From Syntrophus sp. (in: bacteria) (GTDB lineage Bacteria; Desulfobacterota; Syntrophorhabdia; Syntrophorhabdales; Syntrophorhabdaceae), in the NCBI GenBank assembly GCA_013824645.1, contig PNOF01000013.1, positions 1 through 52,611 on the forward strand: DNA of 52,611 nucleotides, written 5' to 3'. Within the stretch, counting starts at the first letter, position 1. The number at the start of each line of letters is the position of its first letter. Shown one piece after another: positions 18,541 through 27,416 of this stretch. The translations under genes were made by a program, and so were the position numbers. Below the pieces are notes generated by a model, which did not search any database, was not told where the DNA came from, and was given only the letters and a program-made list of their open reading frames with translations.

Positions 18541-19194
18541 TTAATCATCGAGGGAGGTAAGGCCTTCTCTGATGGCATACTTGGTGAGTTCAGCAATACT
18601 GTGTACTCCCACTTTTTCCATAACCTGCTGTCGATGCGTCTCGATGGTTTTTACGCTTATATTAAGAACTAAGGCTATCTGTTTTGTGCTTTTGCCTTCG
18701 GCAAGTAACTGGAGCACTTCCCGTTCGCGGGCAGTAAGGATCGAAAAAACAGTAGATTCGTTTTTGGAAAGGTTATGGAGGTATTCCTTGACCACCACGT
18801 CGGTTACCCTCGGACTTAGGTAGGGCTGTTTTGTCATAATTGTGTGGATGGCAACAACAAGTTCTTCAAAGGCGCTGTCCTTGAGAAGGTACCCTGAAGC
18901 GCCGGCCTTAAGCATCTGCAGGACAAATCTCCTGTCGGAATGCATCGATAATGCTATAACCTTAATATTATGAGCTTCCGCAACTATTTGACGTGTAGCA
19001 TCAATACCGTTCATTCCCGGCATCCCTATATCCATAATAACAATATCCGGGGATAATTTGAGGGCAAGCTTTACCGTTTCCAAACCATCCTGTGCTTCTG
19101 CGGCAACTTCCATATCTGATTGTTTCTCGATGAGGGCGCGGAGGCCCTCCCGAATGATTTTGTGGTCATCGGCAAGAAGTATTTTTATCTTCAT
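18541..19194 (-). CDS. NarL/FixJ-type response regulator
   Basis: This 217-residue two-domain regulator has an N-terminal receiver (ILLADDHKIIREGL, acidic pair; phospho-Asp in IVIMDIGMPGMNG near residue 54; Lys in YLLKDSA). It is followed by a LuxR-type helix-turn-helix (LTAREREVLQLLAEGKSTKQ, then ISVKTIETHRQQVMEK). Its ATG overlaps the stop of the kinase gene by ATGA, so the two are a coupled two-component pair transcribed on the minus strand. The signal and target genes are unknown. Confidence 0.95.
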   Translation of the reverse strand: MKIKILLADDHKIIREGLRALIEKQSDMEVAAEAQDGLETVKLALKLSPDIVIMDIGMPGMNGIDATRQIVAEAHNIKVIALSMHSDRRFVLQMLKAGASGYLLKDSAFEELVVAIHTIMTKQPYLSPRVTDVVVKEYLHNLSKNESTVFSILTAREREVLQLLAEGKSTKQIALVLNISVKTIETHRQQVMEKVGVHSIAELTKYAIREGLTSLDD

Positions 19195-21269
19195 ATCGTC
19201 TTGCTCCCTTTTGTTTCGTGTTCATTTTTAAGGGGTGCTGTAAGGGCAATTCTTGTTCCCCGACTCTTCTGCGATCTTACCTCCACGTGCCCTCCAAGAT
19301 GGTGTAACCGTTCACGTATACTAAATAACCCAAATCCTTTATTTTCATCAACATAGGGGCTTTTCTTCGATACACAAAACCCTACCCCGTCATCGGCAAC
19401 ATGGATAGAAATCGTCTCGCCGGAGCGTCTCACTGTGACTTTTACCCTTTGAGCACGAGCATGCTTAGCAACATTGACAAGAAGTTCACGAACAGCAGTG
19501 AATAAAAACACGCGAAGTTCCTCGTTTAATGGTTTCTCGCTGCCATCATTTTCAAATTCACACCGGATACCATGCTGTTCCTCTATCTGCTCCGCAAGCC
19601 ATTCCAGGGCAGGTTCAAGGCCCAGTTCATAGAGTATTGGGGGGCTTAGCTTAAGGGTAAGCGAACGGGTATACTTAATCGCCTGCTCAATGTGCTCCCG
19701 CACCTCGCTGAGATTTTCTCTAAAAATACCTGTTTTTGCGCGTTCCAGTAAAGCGCCAAGTTTTATCTTTGAAATAGCAAGAATTTGCCCGATGTGGTCG
19801 TGGAGAAGTGTTGCTATACGGCGTCTTTCGCGCTCTTCGGCAAGGGAAAGTTCGGAGGCAAGGGACCTGAGTTGTTTCTGGTGCTGCTGAATCTTTTCCT
19901 CTGCTTTTTTTCGCTCACTGATATCCTCGACAGTACCTTCATAATACTGGGTTTTCCCATCAACGGTTTTTATCGCTTTTGCGTTTTCCCGAACATACAT
20001 GATTGACGTATCCGGCAATTTCCATACTGCTTCAAAACCTCTTACCCTTCCCTCCCGTTCAAGGCGGTCTTTGATTTTTTTACTGAGATACGTCGGCTCA
20101 AAGCCTTTTGCTTTTTTTCTGCCTCTATTCAGTTCATCAAAAGAGGAATATCCCATCATGCGAATTAAAGTCGGATTTGCCATGAGGATAAGCCCCGCAG
20201 GGTTTATACGATAAATACCGATAGGAGAATTTTCAAAAAGATTTTTATATCGCTCTGCGCCCATGCGCAGCATATCCTCTATTTGCTTGCGTCTGTTCAA
20301 CTCTTGCGTTAATCGGACATTTGCTTCCTGTAATTCCTTTGTCCTTTCGGTCACCCGCACTTCAAGTTCGTCTTTTGTTTTCTGGAGAGCAGTTTCTGCC
20401 TTCTTCCGCTCCGTAATATCATTATTTATTTCCATAATTGCAATCGGCTTGCCCTTCTTGTCCTTTCTCAGTGTCCATTTGCTTTCTACCACAATGTGCT
20501 GACCATCTTTGTTTGTATGGACAAGCTCACCATCCCAGTGCCCTTTTTTCAAAAACTCCTTTCTAATTTCTTTGGATGAATGAGGAAACTTTGTTTTTAA
20601 GAGATGATGGGTGACCATTCCTGACGCTTCCCCTGATGTCCAGCCGAATTTTTTTTCCGCTCCGCAATTCCAGAAGACAATCCGGTCCTTCATATTACGC
20701 ACAATGATTGCATCTTCTGCTATATCAAGGAGTTCCGCCTGTTCCCTCAGTATTGCTGACTGCTGGGCCAATTCATTTTCTGACTTTTTTCTCTCCGTAA
20801 CATCCCGGACGTTAACCATCACAACATGGGCATCACCATAATTGACCACTGTGGAATTAATTTCTACGTCTATAAATCTTCCATCTTTCTGCCGGTATTT
20901 TCGAAGCCCGAAGACATACTGTTTATCCTGGAGGACCTTTTTGGTATTATAATTTATATTCTTTTTACTGAGCATCACGATGTCGTATAGCGTCAGCCTT
21001 GTTATTTCCTTTTCGCTGTAACCAAGCATTTTAAGGAACTGTGTATTTGCTTCAATAATGCGGCCTGTTTTCGGATCAATGAGATAAACACCGTCTGATG
21101 ATTGTTTTACAAGGGACCGGTATCGTTGTTCGCTTTCCCGAAGGGCCCCCTCCATCTGCTTGAATTTTGATCGCGAGGCTTCAAGGCTTGCAATGGTGCG
21201 CCGAAGGCGTGAAAGCTCTTTGGTGAGCGCTGCATTTGTTTCTTCTTCATTGTTCGGGCGCTGCCTCAC
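19191..21269 (-). CDS. Multi-PAS NarL-partner histidine kinase (HisKA_3)
   Basis: This soluble 692-residue sensor has an N-terminal coiled coil (ELSRLRRTIASLEASRSKF) and three PAS regions at about 45-160, 170-290 and 335-455, each ending in a PAC-like NDITERKK, VRDVTERKK or VEDISERKK motif. The HisKA_3 dimerisation/phospho-acceptor segment follows with H490 in RIATLLHDHIGQIL, then a HATPase domain (VRELLVNVAKHA, VADDGVGF, GFGLFSIRERL). The lack of membrane segments implies a cytosolic signal, perhaps redox or a small ligand. It is translationally coupled to the NarL-type regulator. Confidence 0.93.
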   Translation of the reverse strand: MRQRPNNEEETNAALTKELSRLRRTIASLEASRSKFKQMEGALRESEQRYRSLVKQSSDGVYLIDPKTGRIIEANTQFLKMLGYSEKEITRLTLYDIVMLSKKNINYNTKKVLQDKQYVFGLRKYRQKDGRFIDVEINSTVVNYGDAHVVMVNVRDVTERKKSENELAQQSAILREQAELLDIAEDAIIVRNMKDRIVFWNCGAEKKFGWTSGEASGMVTHHLLKTKFPHSSKEIRKEFLKKGHWDGELVHTNKDGQHIVVESKWTLRKDKKGKPIAIMEINNDITERKKAETALQKTKDELEVRVTERTKELQEANVRLTQELNRRKQIEDMLRMGAERYKNLFENSPIGIYRINPAGLILMANPTLIRMMGYSSFDELNRGRKKAKGFEPTYLSKKIKDRLEREGRVRGFEAVWKLPDTSIMYVRENAKAIKTVDGKTQYYEGTVEDISERKKAEEKIQQHQKQLRSLASELSLAEERERRRIATLLHDHIGQILAISKIKLGALLERAKTGIFRENLSEVREHIEQAIKYTRSLTLKLSPPILYELGLEPALEWLAEQIEEQHGIRCEFENDGSEKPLNEELRVFLFTAVRELLVNVAKHARAQRVKVTVRRSGETISIHVADDGVGFCVSKKSPYVDENKGFGLFSIRERLHHLGGHVEVRSQKSRGTRIALTAPLKNEHETKGSKTI

Positions 21270-21655
21270 CGTGGTTACCCTCCCCTTTTTTCTTCTGGTA
21301 TAAAACCCTGTTTCACGTGAAACTTTTTAGAAATAATGTTTTTTAACTAATATTTTATTCGCCTCAATCTATTGAGCTTACAAATATGACCAAAGCTCTT
21401 TCCTCTTGGAACACACACTTAATACAATTACGTTTTGCGCAACCAAACTACAATTTTCTTTTTATCGCGGTTACACCCTGGTATTCTCCGGCTTGCTTTA
21501 CGTCTGAGGGTAAGCTGTATTGTCAAATTCAACAATGCGTGTCCTTCGTAAAATACCGACCGTTAAAACCTTTGTGACCCATTTTTAATGCGTATAGCCG
21601 ATAAGGGGTGATCTGAATTGGTATATTAGATAATAATATCAAAATGTTACCTGCA
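21270..21655. other. Intergenic region with a parS-like site
   Basis: Between the PAS kinase start and the hpt end I see no gene. The segment is AT-rich and contains the near-perfect parS 16-mer at 21309-21324. No clear terminator for hpt is visible. Confidence 0.6.
21309..21324. promoter_or_regulatory. parS-like centromere site (15/16)
   Basis: TGTTTCACGTGAAACT matches the conserved chromosomal ParB-binding site TGTTTCACGTGAAACA at 15 of 16 positions (last base differs). It lies 40 bases upstream of the PAS kinase start. Confidence 0.85.
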
Positions 21656-22186
21656 TTAATGCTTTTCGTTTCTATTTTCCTCGACGACATATATCTCGGG
21701 GTAATTCCTGTACTGTTCCGCATAATCAATCCCATAGCCCACGACAAAACCGTCTTCTATGGTAAAGCCCACATAGTCTCCCTCAACGTCTACTTCTCTT
21801 CTCACCTTTTTATCGATGAGCGCACAAATTTTAAAAGTCTTGGGGTTTCTGCTCTTTAGCATATCGCTTATTGATTTTAAAGTAAGGCCGGAATCAATGA
21901 TATCTTCGACAACAATAATATTTTTTCCCTCGACATCTTCTTCCAGGTCTTTCGTGACCGTTATCTTCCCTCCGGACTTCATCGCCTTCCCGTATGACGA
22001 CACCCTCATGAAATCAATCTTGGAAGGGTTCCGTATGTTTCTCACAAGATCCGATGTAAACATAAAAGAACCCTTAAGAAGACAGACAAACAGTATCTCT
22101 TCTCCGGGGAAATCCCTTTCTATCGATCGTGCCAGACGCTTCACTGCCCCTGCTATATCTTTCTTTGTGTAGAGTTTCCTCAGCAT
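21656..22186 (-). CDS. hpt: Hypoxanthine phosphoribosyltransferase
   Basis: This purine salvage enzyme transfers phosphoribose from PRPP to hypoxanthine or guanine. The 176 residues carry the PRPP motif VVEDIIDSGLTLKSI (family VxxDIxDTG), the early loop LLKGSFMF, DFMRVSSYG, and the purine-binding KICALIDKK, followed by VGFTIEDGFVVGYGIDYAEQYRN. Length and motif order fit Hpt of bacteria. The gene starts 26 bases downstream of the metallo-beta-lactamase-fold gene on the same strand, suggesting co-transcription. Confidence 0.95.
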   Translation of the reverse strand: MLRKLYTKKDIAGAVKRLARSIERDFPGEEILFVCLLKGSFMFTSDLVRNIRNPSKIDFMRVSSYGKAMKSGGKITVTKDLEEDVEGKNIIVVEDIIDSGLTLKSISDMLKSRNPKTFKICALIDKKVRREVDVEGDYVGFTIEDGFVVGYGIDYAEQYRNYPEIYVVEENRNEKH

Positions 22187-22212
22187 AAAAGGTTTCTCAT
22201 TTCTTTGTCTCC

Positions 22213-22869
22213 TTATAGGGCATGTTTCATGACGATTATTTCTTCTGTTTCCGGTAATGTCGCCTTTGTAATAACAATCTCGGGGGTATTTGCCTGCCTT
22301 ACTTTATTTTTATCTTTTATGAATTCATCCACATAACCAATTGGCAGACCGCACTTATCCGTTTTAAAGTGCATTGGTATTATGAGGGCAGGCCTTAAGT
22401 CACTCATTACCTTTGTGGCCTCTTTCGCGCCAATGGTATAAAAACCCCCAACGGGTAGCATCAGAATATCAATTTTGCCGATGTCTTGGAGTGTGCCGTC
22501 CTCTAGTATATGTCCCAAATCTCCGAGGTGTGCTACGGTTATATCGTCTGCAGTAATAAGAAAAATAAGGTTTTTTCCTCTTTCCTGTCCTCCTGATGTA
22601 TCGTGGAAAGTTTCTATAGCCCTTATTTTTACACCCTTTTCTTCATAGGTTCCCTTTTCTTTAATATGAACAAATTTCCCCTTTATATCCGCTGTGTAGC
22701 TATGGTCGTCATGTTCATGGCTTGTAAGAACAAGGTCTGCCTCGTCTGTTATTCTTCCATAAGCAATTGCTCCTCCAAATGCCCCCGGCTCATAAGGATC
22801 GATAATTATCCTGACACCACTGTCGGTTGCTAAATAAAACGCTGAATGACCATACCATTTTATTTTCAT
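22213..22869 (-). CDS. UPF0173-type metal-dependent hydrolase (metallo-beta-lactamase fold)
   Basis: The ATG at 22869 gives 218 residues beginning MKIKWYGHSAFYL, the standard start of the UPF0173/YtkL group. The metal-binding motif is LTSHEHDDHS, with further ligands in TFHDTSGG, HLGDLGH and ALIIPMHFKTD. Members are broadly distributed putative hydrolases of unknown substrate. A ggggg-type ribosome site precedes the start; an upstream in-frame extension to 22905 is less likely. It leads hpt on the same strand. Confidence 0.88.
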   Translation of the reverse strand: MKIKWYGHSAFYLATDSGVRIIIDPYEPGAFGGAIAYGRITDEADLVLTSHEHDDHSYTADIKGKFVHIKEKGTYEEKGVKIRAIETFHDTSGGQERGKNLIFLITADDITVAHLGDLGHILEDGTLQDIGKIDILMLPVGGFYTIGAKEATKVMSDLRPALIIPMHFKTDKCGLPIGYVDEFIKDKNKVRQANTPEIVITKATLPETEEIIVMKHAL

Positions 22870-23337
22870 GGGCAGCACCCCCCTTATGTTTTCTTGATAA
22901 TACAATGTAGCTCCTATCCTGTCAAGAGCGGGGTTGTCTGGAGTTTCCCCGGTTTTTCAATAACATCGAAATTATCCAGAAATACCAACCCGTTACGGTG
23001 AATCACAACTCGGCCATAATATTCTGCGGTTATGAAGAACCTTGCGGCCCTCACTGGGGTCGCCGGAAAGCATTTTGAGTCGATAGTTGGTAATGGAGCA
23101 CAGCTTAAGCAGCGAGAGAAACAGCGTTCCGGTGGCATAGAAGAAGAAAAATTAGGAAACTCCAGTGGAGTTGTGTAATAGAACACAATAAACTGGTTGT
23201 TTGGAATCTTTAGCGCGCACCCATAAGCATTTTCTCAAAATATCGTCCGGAAAAATCTTGATAAAATTGCTCATGCATTTTACATTCTTTCAGGGCATTG
23301 AATTTATTTGCTTTATACTATAAAAAAGGATTTTTTC
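22870..23337. other. Divergent intergenic region, no gene supported
   Basis: This 468-base stretch between two divergent metallo-beta-lactamase-fold genes has short open frames on both strands (one of 90 codons on the minus strand at 22914-23186), but none has a ribosome site or family-like motifs. A good ribosome site (aaagga) belongs to the right-hand gene. Confidence 0.5.
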
Positions 23338-24018
23338 ATGAAACCGAAAGAGCTTGCGAAAGACATTTATATTGTTGGAAATTCCGACATGACAGATCCG
23401 AAGGATTGTTCTGTGTACATTCTCGACCTCGGTGAGCTCGTGCTTATCGATACGGGTGCAGGGTCAAGCGTCAACGCCATCATAAAAAATATCGAAGGAT
23501 TGGGGCTTGCTCCTGAAAGACTCTCTACAATAATCCTCACCCACCGCCATATCGACCATGTTGGCGGGGCCTGCGAATTCCGAAAACGCTACGGTGCCCG
23601 TATTATCATCCACAGCCTTGATGCTGATGCAGTAGAAAGTGGCGACACAAGCTCAACGGGGGCTTCCTGGTATGGGGTTCCCTTCGCACCCCTTCCCGTT
23701 GATCAAAAATTGATCGATGAAAAAGCATCGTTTCAATTTGGCCCCCATTGGGTTGTTTGTTTACATACCCCCGGTCACACACCGGGCTCTATCTCTGTTT
23801 ATCTGGATAAAGACAGTAAACGAGTCCTTTTTGGTCAGGACATCCACGGTCCTTTTCTTGCCGAGTCCGGCGCAAACGTGTCTCACTGGCAACAGTCGAT
23901 GGAAAAACTTCTTGCGCTGAACGCTGACGTTCTCTGCGAAGGACACTTTGGCGTCTATCAACCCGCGGGTAAAGTTGCCGGATACATTGAGCGCTATCTT
24001 GATGAATATGGCATGTAG
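23338..24018 (+). CDS. Metallo-beta-lactamase-fold hydrolase (glyoxalase II-like group)
   Basis: The ATG at 23338 (ribosome site aaagga) gives 226 residues. The zinc motif THRHIDH is at H69, H71, D73, H74, followed by further ligands in HTPGHTPGSISVYL, LFGQDIHGP and CEGHFGVY. The protein thus has all seven expected ligand positions of a binuclear hydrolase. Substrates of this group include thioesters, lactones and sulfur compounds. No neighbouring gene on the same strand helps to assign it. Confidence 0.88.
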   Translation: MKPKELAKDIYIVGNSDMTDPKDCSVYILDLGELVLIDTGAGSSVNAIIKNIEGLGLAPERLSTIILTHRHIDHVGGACEFRKRYGARIIIHSLDADAVESGDTSSTGASWYGVPFAPLPVDQKLIDEKASFQFGPHWVVCLHTPGHTPGSISVYLDKDSKRVLFGQDIHGPFLAESGANVSHWQQSMEKLLALNADVLCEGHFGVYQPAGKVAGYIERYLDEYGM

Positions 24019-24046
24019 TCTTATAACGGCTGTTTTGTATGAGCAA

Positions 24047-24090
24047 CACTACGATGCATGAGGGAAAGGTCCCCCTCATGCATCGTAGTG
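24047..24090. terminator. 18-bp perfect inverted repeat, terminator-like but without T-tract
   Basis: The arms at 24047-24064 (CACTACGATGCATGAGGG) and 24073-24090 are exact reverse complements around an 8-base loop. The repeat lies 28 bases after the stop of the metallo-beta-lactamase-fold gene, where a terminator is expected, but it is followed by cctttgtgg rather than a T-run. Confidence 0.55.
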
Positions 24091-24403
24091 CCTTTGTGGA
24101 TATTTCGGCCCGCATAGTCGGAGACGTAATATCGGAAGACACATCGCAATTAGACTGTGTCGCTATCGAAACCCCCGAGAGTTAGCCCGTTGTAATAGAG
24201 TCGGACTCTCTTTTAAGCCACGGGGCAATTATTCACGGGTAAACCATAAACACAAATACGCTTTTCGGAATTCGGTGCGATCATCCTTGATGAAGTTACC
24301 ATTTCACGGGGTTCCATTGTGGGGACATTACGGTGGGTACCATAATACCCGAGGTGATCTTATCATGATTGCACGTTGGAAATAATCGTATTGATAACGT
24401 GTT

Positions 24404-24419
24404 TGTTTCACGTGAAACA
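24404..24419. promoter_or_regulatory. parS centromere site (perfect 16-mer)
   Basis: TGTTTCACGTGAAACA is an exact match to the conserved bacterial ParB-binding site. It is in an intergenic region between convergent genes, about 15 kb left of dnaA. Confidence 0.93.
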
Positions 24420-24469
24420 TCCGGAATGTTTATTCTATAACGTGCGCTTACCTGGCCACTGTAAGCGCT

Positions 24470-25153
24470 TTACGTTGTCATGTGGTCTATCTCTTTGTAG
24501 CGAAGGTCTCTTTCAACATCACGAATCTTTCTTCCAAGCTCGTTTTTGATGTGCCCATCGACATTGAGAAATTGTATAGATACAAATTCGAGGCTTTTTT
24601 TCACCTTTTCGTTTTCTGGCTCATGAATTCGGACCACCCTTGAGTCTATTTGATAAATTCTTTCACCAACCACAAGGACGATTTTTACCTCTTCATTTTC
24701 CTTAAAGTGATGGGTCTTGTTGTGACTGAAACGGGCTCCACCAATAGAAACATCCAGGATAGTCACTTTGTTCCCTTCTACAAAAATATCGATACCGCAA
24801 TTACCGGGCGGTTCCAGCCGGTAAAACATCCTTAAGTTATAGGGCTCCGGTCTGCTCTCTTTAAACAACTCTATCGCCTGGGTTGTCTGTTGTGATGCAA
24901 GCTCATAATCTTTTATAAAATCCATTATTTTTGCCGAAAATCCGTACCTTACGGGCTTCCCTTGTTCTTTTTCGAGGTATGTTACGTAGACATTTTCTTT
25001 TATGTGGGTTCTCGAGATAGGCGGGTCGGGTTGAGCCACTATTATCCTTTTTTCTATGATATCGTGAATAATTGAATTTTTTGTTTCGACTATTTCTTTG
25101 CGATAATCGATATTGATAACAATATTAACAGTAAGTCCCGGTTTAATTTCCAT
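24470..25153 (-). CDS. PilZ-domain protein, YcgR-like two-domain layout
   Basis: This 227-residue soluble protein has an N-terminal YcgR-N-like beta-barrel region (residues about 1-100, including VNIVINIDYRKEIVETKN and VTYLEKEQGKPVRYGFSA). A C-terminal PilZ domain follows with the c-di-GMP motif RMFYRLEPP (RxxxR) and DVSIGGARFSH (DxSxxGxxF). YcgR proteins act on flagellar motors or on other c-di-GMP targets. No flagellar genes lie nearby. No clear ribosome site precedes the ATG, although TATAGT lies 14 bases upstream. Confidence 0.85.
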   Translation of the reverse strand: MEIKPGLTVNIVINIDYRKEIVETKNSIIHDIIEKRIIVAQPDPPISRTHIKENVYVTYLEKEQGKPVRYGFSAKIMDFIKDYELASQQTTQAIELFKESRPEPYNLRMFYRLEPPGNCGIDIFVEGNKVTILDVSIGGARFSHNKTHHFKENEEVKIVLVVGERIYQIDSRVVRIHEPENEKVKKSLEFVSIQFLNVDGHIKNELGRKIRDVERDLRYKEIDHMTT

Positions 25154-25257
25154 GGTATGATTGCACTATACGGGGTCGCTCTAAAAACGACCGTCTCTTC
25201 TCCTTTATGTATATGTTTTCGTCTGTTTCATTCCCTTCTTAACTATGTCCTTAATCT

Positions 25258-25596
25258 TTATGGGTAAGCCGCCACCACCAAGATGAAGGTTTCTTCATTG
25301 CCCGTGTTTTCAAGGCTGTGCGGCTCTCCAACGGGTATCCAGACTGCGTCTCCTTCCTTGACTTCACTCGTTTCTTCCCCCACTTTCATGAGACCGCTCC
25401 CCCTGAAAATGATATAAATCTCCTCAACGGGGTCAATGTGCTCTTCTATGGTGTTTCCTGGCGGCAGTATGGCATAAGCCAGAAATTCAATCGCCTTCAT
25501 AAACTGGCTTGTCAGAACCATTCTTGCGACGGCCCCTCTATGGGCTATATACGTTGTCTCAAGGACTTCCTTATCATTAAAGTTGCGCACGATCAT
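25258..25596 (-). CDS. Single-domain cupin protein
   Basis: This 112-residue cupin has the two conserved metal-binding motifs. The first is around residues 50-72 (PPGNTIEEHIDPVEEIYIIF, with His and Glu ligands) and the second around 85-100 (DAVWIPVGEPHSLENTG). Stand-alone small cupins of this type bind a metal and often act as isomerases, dioxygenases or ligand sensors; the substrate is not evident. It is transcribed on the minus strand, separated by about 100 bases from the PilZ gene. Confidence 0.85.
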   Translation of the reverse strand: MIVRNFNDKEVLETTYIAHRGAVARMVLTSQFMKAIEFLAYAILPPGNTIEEHIDPVEEIYIIFRGSGLMKVGEETSEVKEGDAVWIPVGEPHSLENTGNEETFILVVAAYP

Positions 25597-25822
25597 AAGA
25601 ATATTGCCTCTATTTTATTTTAAAGAAATGTTCTTCTTAAATTTTTTCCTGCAATACGTATTTGTTTGTAAACCTTGCACCTTTTCCATCACGTGAGTTG
25701 ATTTCATTATTTGCGTTCTTGTCCCCTGCTCTCTCTGCGATCAGGAAAAAATTCTTTTTAAATTATGAACATATATGCTTTATTAAGTCAACGATTTTTC
25801 CCTCCTTTCCTTTTCTCCCGCA

Positions 25823-25850
25823 TTGACAGGTATGGTTTATTCTGATACAT
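25823..25850 (+). promoter_or_regulatory. Candidate promoter of the aminotransferase gene
   Basis: A consensus TTGACA at 25823-25828 is followed after 16 bases by ATACAT at 25845-25850 (or 15 bases by GATACA), about 45 bases before the start codon. The 297-base gap upstream contains no gene. Confidence 0.4.
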
Positions 25851-25893
25851 TTGCCGAAGATGGTGGTGTCGGCTTTGTATTGAGGGAATTGTA

Positions 25894-27045
25894 ATGAAAC
25901 TTTCACAAAGGGCTCAAGATATTTCTCCTTTTTATGTCATGGAACTCCTTGAAAAATCCCGCGCGCTGGAAGCACAGGGGGAAGACGTTGTCCATATGGA
26001 GGTAGGTGAACCCACTTTTCCGGCTCCATCATGCGTAAAAGATGAAGCCGTGCGGGCCGTTAAAGATAATCGCACGTTTTACACCCACAGCCTTGGCATA
26101 CCCGAACTGAGGGCAAAGCTGGCACAACACTATCTCAACACAGAAGGGGTCAACATTCCTCCTGAGCGCATTATTATTACAAATGGTACATCGGGTGCCT
26201 TTCTTCTGTTATTCGGAATACTTCTTGAGCGCGGCAGCCTTCTCGCCGTTGCCGACCCCGGGTATCCCTGCTACAAAAACATTGCCCTTTTCATGGATGC
26301 TGAAATCCTGCAAATTCCCGTTTCAGAAGACTCTCGTTTCGAAATAACAGTTGAAAACCTGCAGCACACAGAGAAGCTGCCGGACGTGCTTGTCCTTGCC
26401 AATCCCTCTAATCCGACAGGTATTATTTACCGGGAAGAGACCCTATTCTCTCTTTATGAATACCTCTCTTCCCGCGACCGGGTTTTTGTTGTTGACGAAA
26501 TATATTCGGGGCTATTCCACAACAAGAAGCCAAGAACAGCCCTTTCTATTTCCGATAACATCATCGTGATAAACGGTTTCTCGAAAACTTACGCCATGAC
26601 GGGCTTCAGGCTCGGCTGGATGGTCATACCCGAAAACCTTATCAGGCCTGTCCAGAAATGCGCTCAAAATCTATTCATTTCTCCTCCTTCTCTATCGCAG
26701 TATTCTGCTCTTTCGGCCTTTGATAACGCCGGAGAGATTGATGCCATGAGAAAAGCTTATAAAGAAAGGCGTGATTTTATAGTGCCCCGCTTAAGAAATA
26801 TTGGTTTTTCTATTCCTATTTACCCCGACGGGGCCTTCTATGTCTACGCAGGCATTGAGCGGTGGGGGATTGATAGTATGGATTTTGTAGAAAGGGCATT
26901 AGTAGAAGCAGGGGTCGCACTTACGCCCGGTTACGATTTTGGTGTATTCGGGGCCAGCACTCATATTCGTTTTTCCTATACCAATAGCATGGAAAGACTA
27001 AAAATTGGCTGTGATAGGCTTGAAGATTGGCTAAAAACACTATAG
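25894..27045 (+). CDS. Class I/II pyridoxal-phosphate aminotransferase
   Basis: This 383-residue fold-type I aminotransferase is of the aspartate aminotransferase-like group. It shows VVHMEVGEPTFPAP, ITNGTSGAFLLLF, DPGYPCYKNI, LANPSNPTGIIY (Asn binding PLP), VVDEIYSGL, the Schiff-base Lys K231 in NGFSKTYAMTGFRLGW, and the C-terminal Arg that binds the substrate carboxylate in STHIRFSYTNS. The amino acid specificity (aspartate, alanine, aromatic or LL-DAP type) cannot be fixed from sequence. It ends at a Rho-independent terminator, so it is monocistronic. Confidence 0.92.
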   Translation: MKLSQRAQDISPFYVMELLEKSRALEAQGEDVVHMEVGEPTFPAPSCVKDEAVRAVKDNRTFYTHSLGIPELRAKLAQHYLNTEGVNIPPERIIITNGTSGAFLLLFGILLERGSLLAVADPGYPCYKNIALFMDAEILQIPVSEDSRFEITVENLQHTEKLPDVLVLANPSNPTGIIYREETLFSLYEYLSSRDRVFVVDEIYSGLFHNKKPRTALSISDNIIVINGFSKTYAMTGFRLGWMVIPENLIRPVQKCAQNLFISPPSLSQYSALSAFDNAGEIDAMRKAYKERRDFIVPRLRNIGFSIPIYPDGAFYVYAGIERWGIDSMDFVERALVEAGVALTPGYDFGVFGASTHIRFSYTNSMERLKIGCDRLEDWLKTL

Positions 27046-27083
27046 GTTACACAAGCAGAAACACCACTTGTGTAATGTTTTTT
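27046..27083 (+). terminator. Rho-independent terminator after the aminotransferase gene
   Basis: The arms TTACACAAG (27047-27055) and CTTGTGTAA (27067-27075) form a 9-bp stem, extended by one G-T pair, around an 11-base loop. It is followed by TGTTTTTT. It starts immediately after the stop codon. Confidence 0.8.
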
Positions 27084-27119
27084 CAATATTGTCCGATATA
27101 TACTTAAGGAAGTGTTATT

Positions 27120-27416
27120 TTGTCGAAAATCGCTATTGATAAGCTTGAGCCGGGCATGAGGCTTGCCAAGCCCGTTGAGAATGCAAGCGGTATGGTGCTC
27201 ATAGGTGAAAATACAGAGCTCACCGATGACCTTATTTCCAGAATAAAAGGTATGGATGTTGATAGTGTCTACATACAGGGCATGTCAAAACCCTCTGTGC
27301 CCATTGAAGTAATGCTGGCTGCCCTCGATGAACGCTTTAAGATGGCAGAAAACGAGCCCCATATGGATATTTTGAAGAAAATATTCAGAGAGCATATTGA
27401 AGGTCTTTATGGGTAA
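27120..27416 (+). CDS. Small protein related to the N-terminal region of HD-GYP-type signalling proteins
   Basis: This 98-residue protein starts at TTG 27120 after an aaggaag ribosome site. It contains IAIDKLEPGMRLAKPVENASG, then VLIGENTELTDDLISRIKGM and VDSVYIQG, the pattern seen N-terminal to HD-GYP or HDOD domains (GMxLAxxVxxxxGxxLLxxGxxLT). Here it is encoded alone, without a catalytic domain, and overlaps the start of the HDOD gene by 8 bases. It may act with that protein as the missing part of a split architecture. This is inference from order and similarity. Confidence 0.7.
   Translation: MSKIAIDKLEPGMRLAKPVENASGMVLIGENTELTDDLISRIKGMDVDSVYIQGMSKPSVPIEVMLAALDERFKMAENEPHMDILKKIFREHIEGLYG

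Larger units (their letters stand above)
24019..24469. other. Intergenic region with long inverted repeat and perfect parS
   Basis: No gene is supported in these 451 bases. They contain an 18-bp perfect inverted repeat (24047-24090), a smaller palindrome around AGAGTCGGACTCT followed by CTTTT near 24200, and a perfect parS 16-mer at 24404-24419. The region separates two convergent genes, so a regulatory or structural role is likely. Confidence 0.6.

Noticed and set aside
22914-23186. Minus-strand 90-codon frame in the gap between the two metallo-beta-lactamase-fold genes
   Set aside because: No ribosome site, no recognisable domain, low-complexity Pro/Ser/Cys composition; treated as noncoding.
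23298-23316. GGCATTG followed by TTTGC, considered as a sigma-54 promoter of the metallo-beta-lactamase-fold gene
   Set aside because: The GG and GC elements are 14 rather than 10 bases apart, so sigma-54 spacing is not met.
25689-25696. TCACGTGA core, considered as a fourth parS
   Set aside because: Only the 8-bp centre matches; the flanks (tccatcacgtgagttg) depart from the consensus at several positions.
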